Assembly: GCA_963971225.1 (NCBI GenBank)
Contig: OZ020269.1
Coordinates: forward strand, 79,522,450 to 79,586,449
Source: Melieria omissa
Lineage: Eukaryota; Arthropoda; Insecta; Diptera; Ulidiidae
Direction: 5' to 3'
Length of the DNA: 64,000 nt
Shown one piece after another: positions 53,990-62,887 of this stretch. Both the position numbers and the translations under genes were made by a program. Positions within the stretch are counted from its first letter, which is position 1. Each line of letters starts with the position of its first letter. A model generated the notes under the pieces. It ran no database searches and was not told the DNA's origin. It was given only the letters and a program-made list of their open reading frames with translations.

Positions 53990-54800
53990 TTTTATCGACA
54001 TCAGACCATTTGGATTCAATTAAAAAACTTTGCGTATTAAGCTTCGATGAAATGAATTTAAAACACTAAATTTTGTAATTTGGAATTCTTTTAGGCTTAA
54101 CAGCAAAGTGAAAGCAGCATATTTTATATATTATATTTTGATATTTTATATATTTTATAATTTTTACTGTCAAATTACCAAAGAAATTCGAAGTGGAATT
54201 TTGAAAAGTGTACAAGATTGCGGTTTCCAAATATTAGCTGTAGTAAGCGACTTAGCAGGTGGCAACAGTGAACTTTTTAGCGAACTTGAAGTCGATGCAA
54301 ACAAACCATGGTAAAAAAATTTCTTGTGTATACACATTCATATTTAAATCTTATTATCCATTTATCGTGTGTGTATTATTAGGTTTTTACATGACGAGAA
54401 ACGTATGTTTGTGTTTGCTGACGTACTCCATTTGATAAAATTGTTGGGGAATCATTGTATTGACAAAATAATATTTTAAATCAGATGACGCTCTTGCGAC
54501 GAATCTCGCTCTTACGGTTTCAACGTGGTATGTAAGTATTTACACGATGAATATTTGTCAAAATATGCATGCATTGTAAAATTGATTTGAAGGTATTATG
54601 CTATCAAACAATGCCTTAAAAACGTTGCACGTTGATTAATATCGAGTAGATCTTCACATACCGTTTAAACCAAGATGTACTGGAAACTTGGCGGGGTATA
54701 TTTGCAAAAGAATGCAAAAAGCTGCAAGTGATGAAAGTCAGGTAATGGTTACTAAAACCAAGAACAAAAATTGTCAACAAGTTTTCGGAATGCGAAAAGA
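53990..54800 (+). pseudogene. P-element-like transposase pseudogene
   Basis: Blocks appear in order: K-L-C-V-L-S-F-D-E-M-N-L (about 54,026), L-A-V-V-S-D-L-A-G-G-N-S (about 54,233), a donor after N-K-P-W (54,311), then F-V-F-A-D-V-L-H-L-I-K-L-L (about 54,410) and L-A-G-Y-I-C-K-R-M (about 54,688). These are the first two catalytic Asp blocks and later landmarks of P-type transposases. Stops and a long gap between the blocks show decay. It is a different lineage from the element at 23,887. Confidence 0.65.
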
Positions 54801-54959
54801 TTTACCAACAGCTATGAGACCTACTTGTACCTACTTTTTATTCGATATAACGAATATTTTTGTTGATTTCGCCTTCGTCAAAAAACCTTCGAATTGTTTT
54901 TATTCGAATACAATAACAATCAATGTTTCGATTCGTCAAGTGAACGGTACCTAAATTGT

Positions 54960-55603
54960 TTTTGTTACGTTAAAACTTTCAAATTTACATCAAGTTACCA
55001 ACATTTTCAAATTCTGTTTGTGTGCATTGCTGATCATTTTCACAGGATTTGTTTTATGTTCGGCCGCATTTTTGTTTTAAAAATTCAAATTTTAATAATC
55101 AATCAAGCTTATTAAAGCTTCAAAAACTTGCCAACATTTGGTACAAGATGTCGAAGTATACAAAATAAAAAATATTTGTGCAAAAAAATTTCACACAAAA
55201 AATCGTGACACTGCAAACTGCATCGAGAAATTCAGGCTGAAAAAATTGTTTATGCAATTGTCGCAGTGAGACAAATTCGATACCGGTTATCATGCTAATT
55301 GTTGCTTTTTATTTTGTTTTTAGCATAGTATTCCGGTATATTATGTTCGTAACATTTGCATATTCCTCGATCGGAGAACATTAATTTTTTTACTTTTGAC
55401 ATCCTAAATTTTTCAGGCTAAGAAATTAAATTTTTAAATTAACACTAGATTTACGGACCGAGCCAATTTGACTCATTAAAAATTTGTTCACTATATATCT
55501 ATAAAACTTTAATACTACATTTTAAAAACATACGTTGGTTTTTAGTTAAGTAATGAAATATATGTAAACGTTCATTCCTCTTCCCCGCAGACACCTTCAT
55601 TTC
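54960..55603. other. Non-coding AT-rich stretch
   Basis: No gene or repeat is recognised apart from faint resemblance to the tail of a P-like transposase around 55,200. Confidence 0.3.
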
Positions 55604-55896
55604 GTATTGTTACGAAAATTACTTCACAGATTCGTTTGGATTGGTTTTGAAAATAAAACAACTTCAATTACTCAGCAAAAAATCAACAATCACTTTATTT
55701 ACAGATTTACACTTCGCTTGTATCTACACCTGTTACCACTTTGCTTGCTTAACACAGACTCGACCCCTTGCGCTGCCACTGCTGCTTTTATACCACTTTT
55801 CTTATCGCGCAGAAGTTTCTTGCAACTTCTAATTGGAAAGCGCTCGACCATTCTCGCACAGCCCATTTCGAGAACCATCCTTGCCATATCGGACTA

Positions 55897-58800
55897 CTTA
55901 CTTACTTAACTGGCCATAACAACCCGTTATCGGGTTACGGCCTGCCGCAAAACTTCTCTCCAGGCGCCTCTGCTTCGCGCGCGCCTTCTCCAGTTGGTCA
56001 CACCAAGAGATACCAGGGCCTCTTCCACTTGGTCCTTCCACCGGAGACACGGCCTCCCTCTTCGCCGTCGACCTCCAACCATCGCATCGAATACCTTTTT
56101 CGCCGGAGCTTCGTCGTCCATGCGGCAGACATGACCGAGCCAGCGTAGCCGCTGGATGTTAATTCGCTGCGCTACGTCCATGTCCTTATACAGCTCATAC
56201 AGCTCGTTATTGGTTCGTATGCGATAGTCGTCACCAACCCGAACAGGGCCGAAGATTTTGCGAAGCACCTTCCTCTCGAACACTCCAAGGGCCGCTATGT
56301 CGTTTCGTGTCATTGTCCATGCTTCAGCGCCATAGAGGAGCACGGGCAAGATAAGCGTCCTATAGAGTGAAAGTTTTGTCGGTCGAGAGAGGTCTCTACT
56401 TCTCAATTGCCTACCGAGACCGTAGTAGCACCTGTTGGCAAGAGTTATCCTTCGCTTTATCTCCAGACTGACATCATTGCTGCTGTTGATGGCGGTGCCA
56501 AGGTAGACGAATTCCTTGACAACTTCAAAAGCATACCTGTCGGCCTCGACGTGAGACCCTAGCCGCTGCGAGTCCCTGCGTGTAGACAGCATATACTTCG
56601 TCTTGCCCTCATTTACCACCAGACCCATTTTGGCAGATTCTCTTTCGATAGCCGCAAAGGCAGCGGTGACATCTCGCTTGTTACGTCCGATGACATCAAT
56701 ATCATCAGCGTAAGCAAGGAGCTGGACACTTTTGTTGAAAATTGTGCCATTACGATGTACACCGGCCTTGCGCAGAACACTCTCCATGGTGAAGTTGAAG
56801 AGGTCGCAGGACAAAGGATCACCCTGTCTGAAACCTCGAACGGTATCAAAGGGGTCGGAGAGGTCACTTCCAACCTTGACGGAGCTGCGCGTATTGCTCA
56901 ACGTCGCTCTGCAAAGTCTCACGAGCTTTGCAGGGATACCAAGTTCAGACAATGCGGCATATAGGCGATCCCTTATCGGGCTATCGAATGCTGCCTTGTA
57001 ATCGATGAAGAGATGGTGTGTATCGATGTGGTTCTCATGGGTCTTCTCCAGGATTTGGCGTAGAGTGAATATCTGGTCGATGGTGGACTTACCAGGTCTA
57101 AAGCCGCACTGATAAGGTCCAATCAGCGCCTTGGCGAGTGGCTTTAGTCTTTCACATAATACGCTCGTCAGGACCTTGTATGCAATGGGAAGTAGGCTGA
57201 TACCCCTGTAGTTGGCGCATATTGTTGGGTCGCCTTTCTTCAGCACAGGACAAAGGGCACTGAGGTTCCAATCGTTGGGCATTCGTTCCTCCAGCCATAT
57301 TTTGCAAATGAGCTGATGCATGCACCCAATCAGCTCACCGCCGCCGGCCTTGAACAATTCAGCTGGTAGCCCATCCGGCCCTGCAGCTTTGTTGTTCTTG
57401 AGTCGCTGGATAGCGACCCGTACCTCGTCATGGCTGGGTGGTGGCACATCCACACCGTCGACGTCGATTGGTGCCATCTGGACATCTTCACCACTGGCGG
57501 TATTGTTCCTTTCGTCGCCTGCGAGCAGCTTGGTGAAGTGCTCCTTCCACAACCTCAGCACACCCTGCGCATCCGTAACCAGATCCCCGTTTTCGTCTCT
57601 GCAAGAAGATGCCCCAGGCTTAAATCCTTCCGTAAGACGCTTAACTTTTTGGAAGAATTTTCGGGCGTCATTCCTGCTCCTGCACTCCTCGATTTCCTCA
57701 CGCTCGCGCCTTTCTTGCTCCCGTTTCTTGCGTCTAAAAAGGCACCTCTCTTTCTTCCTCTCCTCCCGGTATTTTTCTGTCATGGCTCGCGTGGCGGCCG
57801 ACTGCAGGGTCTTCTTGTATGCAGCATTCTTCACTGCAGTGGCTGCGCGACACTCTTCATCGTACCATTGGTTTTTTGGTGGTGGGCGTCGAAAACCAAG
57901 GACATTTTCTGCGGCGGCGCGCATAGAGTGGGATAAGTGAGCCCATAATCCGCCGATGTCATCAGGTGGAGAGGGGGAGCGACCGAGCTGGTTGGAGAGT
58001 TGAGCGGAGTAGGCTTCGGCTACCCCTTGTGATCGCAGCTTACTGATGTCCAGCTTTCTTCGCAAACTAGGTTGTGCGGTCTTCGCTGCGCAAAGACGCA
58101 TGCGTACCTTGGCTGCAACAAGGTAGTGGTCCAAGTCGATGTTGGGTCCTCGGAACGTGCGCACATCTAGAATGCTAGAAGCATGCCTTCCATCAATCAC
58201 AATGTGATCAATCTGGTTGCGTGTGGATTGATCGGGGGATAACCAGGTGGCCTTGTGGATATCGAGGTGCTGGAATCTGGTGCTACTAACTACCATGTTT
58301 CGTGCCGCGGCGAAATCGATCAGCCTCAGACCGTTGTTCGAAGTGGTCCCATGGAGGCTGAACTGCCCGACTGTGGGGCCAAAGACGCCTTCTCGCCCGA
58401 CCTTTGCGTTGAAGTCCCCGAGGACAATTTTGACGTCATGGGCCGGGCACCTGTCGTAGACGTCCTCGAGCTTCGCATAGAAGGCATCCTTGGTCGCATC
58501 GTCCTTCTCTTCCGTCGGGGCGTGCGCGCAAATCAGGCTGATGCTAAAGTATTTAGCTTTGATGCGGATCGAAGCCAGCCGTTCGTTCACCGGAGTGAAC
58601 CGAGAGACGTGGTGGCGAAGTCTCTTGCTGACCACAAATCCGCAGCCAAATTCGCGCTTCTCCGCATGGCAGCTGTAGTAGATATCGCAGTCTGCTCGCT
58701 TAGAGCAACCTTGTCCTGTCCATCGCATTTCCTGGATGGCGGTGATGTCAGCCTTACATTTCGTGAGGGCTTCCGCCAGTTGGATAGAGGCACCTTCCCT

Positions 58801-59146
58801 ATAGAGGGTCCGGACATTCCAGGTGCATATCCTCAAATCATGGTCCTTGAATCGTTTGCTGTGGTCGTCAACATTGTGGGTTCCTTCCGAGGCTTGCTTT
58901 TTGGCTTTCATTGGTATTTGGTTTTCCGTGGCGGGCACCAAACCCTGCGCACAACCCAAATTTTAAGTCCTGGGGATAGGACTCGCTGCACACATTAGTT
59001 CACTATTCAGCGGATGCCAAATAGCTATCCAGAAGGGCCGCGCGGAGGCTGTGCATCAGCTTGGATTGGACAGGGACAAGGATCGTTCTGGCGTTCGCCA
59101 GGTTGAACGCAATCAGAGACTTTACCTTGTATGTCCGCTCCCTTCC
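55897..59146 (-). mobile_element. RTE-type non-LTR retrotransposon, apparently full length
   Basis: A 10-bp duplication TATCGGACTA flanks it (55,887-55,896 and 59,147-59,156). The 3' end (low coordinates) has a very short UTR ending in AAGTAAGTAAGT-type repeats, a hallmark of RTE elements. A 5' UTR of about 190 bp precedes the single reading frame. It inserted into the LTR of the mdg3-like copy 2. Confidence 0.88.
55927..58959 (-). CDS. RTE endonuclease/reverse transcriptase
   Basis: A 1,010-codon intact frame, normal for the RTE clade. Residues about 40-285 form an APE-type endonuclease (T-W-N-V-R-T-L-Y, I-Q-E-M-R-W, L-G-D-F-N-A-K-V-G, S-D/H-type end I-D-L-D-H-Y). A basic, coiled linker follows. 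RT runs from about residue 500 to 800 with N-K-A-A-G-P-D-G-L-P-A-E, N-Y-R-G-I-S-L-L, G-F-R-P-G-K-S-T, R-G-F-R-Q-G-D-P and the catalytic L-L-A-Y-A-D-D-I-D. The tail has R-W-L-G-H-V-C-R-M. The enzyme nicks target DNA and copies its RNA there. All key motifs are present, so activity is possible. Confidence 0.93.
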   Translation of the reverse strand: MGCAQGLVPATENQIPMKAKKQASEGTHNVDDHSKRFKDHDLRICTWNVRTLYREGASIQLAEALTKCKADITAIQEMRWTGQGCSKRADCDIYYSCHAEKREFGCGFVVSKRLRHHVSRFTPVNERLASIRIKAKYFSISLICAHAPTEEKDDATKDAFYAKLEDVYDRCPAHDVKIVLGDFNAKVGREGVFGPTVGQFSLHGTTSNNGLRLIDFAAARNMVVSSTRFQHLDIHKATWLSPDQSTRNQIDHIVIDGRHASSILDVRTFRGPNIDLDHYLVAAKVRMRLCAAKTAQPSLRRKLDISKLRSQGVAEAYSAQLSNQLGRSPSPPDDIGGLWAHLSHSMRAAAENVLGFRRPPPKNQWYDEECRAATAVKNAAYKKTLQSAATRAMTEKYREERKKERCLFRRKKREQERREREEIEECRSRNDARKFFQKVKRLTEGFKPGASSCRDENGDLVTDAQGVLRLWKEHFTKLLAGDERNNTASGEDVQMAPIDVDGVDVPPPSHDEVRVAIQRLKNNKAAGPDGLPAELFKAGGGELIGCMHQLICKIWLEERMPNDWNLSALCPVLKKGDPTICANYRGISLLPIAYKVLTSVLCERLKPLAKALIGPYQCGFRPGKSTIDQIFTLRQILEKTHENHIDTHHLFIDYKAAFDSPIRDRLYAALSELGIPAKLVRLCRATLSNTRSSVKVGSDLSDPFDTVRGFRQGDPLSCDLFNFTMESVLRKAGVHRNGTIFNKSVQLLAYADDIDVIGRNKRDVTAAFAAIERESAKMGLVVNEGKTKYMLSTRRDSQRLGSHVEADRYAFEVVKEFVYLGTAINSSNDVSLEIKRRITLANRCYYGLGRQLRSRDLSRPTKLSLYRTLILPVLLYGAEAWTMTRNDIAALGVFERKVLRKIFGPVRVGDDYRIRTNNELYELYKDMDVAQRINIQRLRWLGHVCRMDDEAPAKKVFDAMVGGRRRRGRPCLRWKDQVEEALVSLGVTNWRRRARSRGAWREVLRQAVTR

Positions 59147-59290
59147 TATCGGACTATACCAAGCGAATTTATAACAGTTTTGCTGTACTTCACAGTGCAT
59201 GCCTAAAAGTATGCTTGGAAAACATTCGTGCGGAGAAGGCATTCCCGTACAGTGCGGCACAGAATTTCTCATCGTATCACTGCCCATCAC

Positions 59291-62200
59291 TTAGACTTGT
59301 TCGTCCCGAACAAGTACCGAGGCTCCGCCGGAGTAAGACGCCAGGCGCTCCAAATGGACTACTTTCAGCCTGGCGTTTCCGTTGCAGCAGCGTTGAACCC
59401 TGTACACCACGTCATTAATCCTGGTCACGACCTTGTACGGTCCTTCCCATGACGTTTGAAGCTTTGGAGACAAACCTTTCCTGCGCTGCGGGTTGTAAAG
59501 CATTACCAGATCGCCTTCTTGGAAACCCGCTGTATTAGCTCGTAGATCATATCTGGCTTTCATCTTATCGCTGACCAGTTGGATACGGTCCCTTATAAAC
59601 TGGTGGATTTCTTCCAGCTCCGATCGCTTATTAACTGCGTAATCAGTCTTAGCGCCTTCCGTCGTGCTGACCACTCCGAACTTCAAGTCAGCAGGCAATC
59701 TCAGCTCTGTGCCGAACACTGCTCGGGCTGGAGTGAGTGATGTCGTATCGTGCGGGGCTGACCTATACGCCATCAAGAACAGCGGAATATGCGTGTCCCA
59801 ATCCTTTTGATTCCTGCCTACTACTTTCCGCAGATATTCCTCCAGTGTTCGATTGAATCGTTCCACCATGCCGTCGGACTGGGGATGCAAAGGACAGGTG
59901 CGAGTTTTCCTTATTCCTAGTAGCTCACACACTTCTTTTAATACAAGAGACTCGAAATTCCGGCCTTGATCCGAGTGCAACTCCAGTGGAACTCCAAATC
60001 TGGCCACCCAGTTGTTTACCAACATCTCCGCGACCGTGGTGGCCTCCTGGTTAGGAATAGGATACACTTCGGGCCATTTGCTGAAATAGTCCATCACCAC
60101 CAGCACATATTTGTTGCCTTGAGTGCTAAGTGGGAATGGCCCGGCGACGTCCATGGCAATTCGCTCAAAGGGCGCTCCCATGTTGTACTGCTGCATGCGG
60201 CCCCGAGATCTTCTTGTTGGCCCTTTCGCAGCCGAACATCGATCACAGCTCTTAATCCAATCGGCGACAGACTCCTGGCATCCTACCCAGTAGAATCGCC
60301 TTTTTATTTTGGCGACAGTTTTTGTGATGCCTAGGTGCCCTCCGCTAGAGTCGTTATGGTATGCCTCGATCAGCTCGTTGATCCTGCATTTCGGGACTAA
60401 AATTAGGGAATTACTGGTCCGGCCATCCTCACTCTCCCACTCGCGGTATAGGCAACCATCAGACAGCCGCAGACTTTGCCACTGCGCCCAGTAAGCCTTC
60501 GCGATCGGGCTCTCACCGGCCATCTCCTGCCAGTCTGGACGTGCGCCTTGCTCCTTGCCTTCAATGATTTTTTTAAGATCCGTATCCTCGCGCTGGTCCT
60601 TTTGTATCCTCTCCGCAGACCGCTCCTCCTCCGGCATAACGCTGACCAATCGTACGTCCACTATCTGCTCTTTGCTTTCGGCTCGCGAACAATGCCTGCA
60701 TTCGGTTTTGCACGGACGGCGTGACAAGGCATCGGCATTTCCATGGCTGCTACCCTTGCGATGCTCTACCGTGTAGTCGTAGCTCTGCAGCCGCTCGATC
60801 CACCGCGCCAATTGGCCTTCCGGATCTTTAAAGTTCAGTAGCCATTTCAATGCCGCATGATCTGTGCGCAGGCGAAACTTTTGCCCATACAGGTATTTAT
60901 GGAAGTGTTTCACGCATTCCAGTACTGCGAGCAACTCCCTTCGGGTCACACAGTAGTTGCGTTCAGGCTTTGACAAAATTTTGCTGTAGTACGCTATCAC
61001 TTGTTCTTGGCCATCTATTATCTGTGACAGCACACCGCCAATACTATGCCCACTTGCGTCTGTATCCAGCACAAACATCTCTCCAGGAACGGGGAAGGCC
61101 AGAATTGGAGCAGTGCACAGTTTTTCCTTCAGTCGTGCAAAAGCCTGCTCCTGCTCTTCACCCCACGCGAAGGCTTGATTCTTTTTCGTCAGTTTGTGCA
61201 AGCTGCCAGCTATGTTCGCAAATCCTGGAACGAATCTTCGGTAGTATGTGCACAGGCCCAGGAAACTGCGGAGTTCGTGTAGATTGCGTGGTCGGGGCCA
61301 CTCCTTCACCGCCGTGATCTTGCCTTCGTCCGTATGTACTCCGCGAGCGGAAACCGTGTGACCCAAATACTTGACCTCTTTTTGGAACAGCGAGCACTTC
61401 TTTGGGTTGAGTTTAAGCCCGGCTTTCTGTATTCGCTCAAATACCTCCTTCAGCTTTTCCAGGTGGTCGTCGAAGCTTTTGCCCATCACGATTATGTCGT
61501 CGAGGTATACCAGACACGTCCGCCAATGCAGCCCTTTCAGCACACGCTCCATTAGCCGCTCGAATGTTGCTGGTGCGTTGCAGAGTCCGAACGGCATGAC
61601 GGTGAACTGCCACAAACCGTCGCCAACACTAAAAGCCGTTTTCTCCTTGTCCTGGTCTGCAAGTTCCACCTGCCAATAGCCGCTGCGTAAGTCGAGTGTG
61701 GAAAACCACTGTGTGCCTGACAGTGTGTCCAGGGTGTCATCGATCCGAGGTAGTGGATAGCTGTCCTTCTTGGTCACGTCATTGAGCTTCCGATAGTCCA
61801 CACAGAATCGGGTACTGCCATCCTTTTTCTTAACTAGCACGACCGGCGAGCACCAAGCACCTGACGAAGGCTCTATGACTTTTTCTGTATGCATGTTTCC
61901 AATCAAATTTGTGACCTCTTCCCTCTTGGCCAGAGGAACTCGTCTTGGCGGTTGGCGGATTGGTTTCGCGCTTCCGGTGTCGATGTTGTGCTTCACTATG
62001 GCTGTTCTTCCGCCCGCTTCCGTTGCAAATATTGACCCATAGTGCTGCAGGAGTGACCGCGCCTTCTGTTTCTGCTCGGCTGTCAATTCGCTGCTCCACT
62101 GGGTCTGCGGTATGGCGTCCATGTTAGAACCGCTTTTCTTACTTCCTCCGGGTGGACTGCCTTCGCAATTGACAACTGCTTCAGCCTCTCTAAACTCGCC

Positions 62201-62887
62201 AATGACCGCATCTTTTCCGACATATCTGGTCGTGTTCAGTGGATTGAGTATCCTGACTGGTATTTTGCCATTTTTGGGTTCCACTAATGTACGTCCGATT
62301 ATTATGTTGTCGTATCCTTGTTTTGGCGCTTCTACAACCCACAGCCGACTTGTCCCATCGTCCTCGTCCACCTTTGCCCACACAATCGCCTCGGAATTCG
62401 CTGGTATCTTCTGGTGTTGACACGAGACAACTTTCCTTACCGCCACGCTTCGGTCATAGCCAGTGTGCAGGGGGAATTCAACGTTGGCATACTTCAGCAC
62501 ATTTTCTTTCAGGTCCAGCGTAAAACCATGCCTAATCATGAAATCCACGCCGATAATCACGTCGTCCATTATATCCGCGACGATGAACTCATGCTCCAGG
62601 CTGCTGGTGCCGATAGCAATTGTTTTTGTTACTTTTCCTCTTACCGGCGCACGTTCGCCAGTCGCAGTCCTCAGCTGTATGCCATGCAGCGGTTCCCAGT
62701 TCTTCAGAAGCTTCCTTTTTATGATCGAATATGACGCTCCAGTATCCAGTGTCAACACGAACAACTTTCCATCTATCCTTCCTTCAATCGTCAAGCTGCT
62801 GGGTTGCCGTTTCAGCTGTGAGACAAGGACGGTGGGGCAGCGGGTTGTGGGGATCAGCTCACGCCCCTTTGGGCTGACCCGTTTTAG
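59291..62887 (-). CDS. pol: mdg3-like copy 2 Pol polyprotein
   Basis: About 1,199 uninterrupted codons, one fewer than copy 1. Protease L-D-T-G-A-S-Y-S, RT V-Y-L-D-D-I-I, RNase H L-D-T-D-A-S-G-H-S and integrase M-D-V-A-G-P-F, H-S-D-Q-G-R-N-F, V-E-R-F-N are all intact. By eye it differs from copy 1 by scattered, mostly conservative substitutions, suggesting selection on the protein. It starts in the -1 frame at the GTTAAAC heptamer and has no early ATG. Confidence 0.92.
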   Translation of the reverse strand, partial: LKRVSPKGRELIPTTRCPTVLVSQLKRQPSSLTIEGRIDGKLFVLTLDTGASYSIIKRKLLKNWEPLHGIQLRTATGERAPVRGKVTKTIAIGTSSLEHEFIVADIMDDVIIGVDFMIRHGFTLDLKENVLKYANVEFPLHTGYDRSVAVRKVVSCQHQKIPANSEAIVWAKVDEDDGTSRLWVVEAPKQGYDNIIIGRTLVEPKNGKIPVRILNPLNTTRYVGKDAVIGEFREAEAVVNCEGSPPGGSKKSGSNMDAIPQTQWSSELTAEQKQKARSLLQHYGSIFATEAGGRTAIVKHNIDTGSAKPIRQPPRRVPLAKREEVTNLIGNMHTEKVIEPSSGAWCSPVVLVKKKDGSTRFCVDYRKLNDVTKKDSYPLPRIDDTLDTLSGTQWFSTLDLRSGYWQVELADQDKEKTAFSVGDGLWQFTVMPFGLCNAPATFERLMERVLKGLHWRTCLVYLDDIIVMGKSFDDHLEKLKEVFERIQKAGLKLNPKKCSLFQKEVKYLGHTVSARGVHTDEGKITAVKEWPRPRNLHELRSFLGLCTYYRRFVPGFANIAGSLHKLTKKNQAFAWGEEQEQAFARLKEKLCTAPILAFPVPGEMFVLDTDASGHSIGGVLSQIIDGQEQVIAYYSKILSKPERNYCVTRRELLAVLECVKHFHKYLYGQKFRLRTDHAALKWLLNFKDPEGQLARWIERLQSYDYTVEHRKGSSHGNADALSRRPCKTECRHCSRAESKEQIVDVRLVSVMPEEERSAERIQKDQREDTDLKKIIEGKEQGARPDWQEMAGESPIAKAYWAQWQSLRLSDGCLYREWESEDGRTSNSLILVPKCRINELIEAYHNDSSGGHLGITKTVAKIKRRFYWVGCQESVADWIKSCDRCSAAKGPTRRSRGRMQQYNMGAPFERIAMDVAGPFPLSTQGNKYVLVVMDYFSKWPEVYPIPNQEATTVAEMLVNNWVARFGVPLELHSDQGRNFESLVLKEVCELLGIRKTRTCPLHPQSDGMVERFNRTLEEYLRKVVGRNQKDWDTHIPLFLMAYRSAPHDTTSLTPARAVFGTELRLPADLKFGVVSTTEGAKTDYAVNKRSELEEIHQFIRDRIQLVSDKMKARYDLRANTAGFQEGDLVMLYNPQRRKGLSPKLQTSWEGPYKVVTRINDVVYRVQRCCNGNARLKVVHLERLASYSGGASVLVRDEQV

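Larger units (their letters stand above)
55608..59279 (-). repeat. Copy 2 3' LTR, split by RTE
   Basis: The segments are 59,157-59,279 (start TGATACGATG) and 55,608-55,896 (end TTCGTAACA). The second part contains a TATA box (GTATAAAAGC, about 55,784-55,793, minus strand) and AATAAAG downstream. Confidence 0.85.

Noticed and set aside
58255..58998. 247-codon plus-strand frame
   Set aside because: It lies antisense over the RTE endonuclease coding sequence and has no domain. It is a shadow of the real gene.
59003..59290. 95-codon minus-strand frame
   Set aside because: It crosses the RTE 5' UTR, the target duplication and the LTR. It is an accident of juxtaposition.
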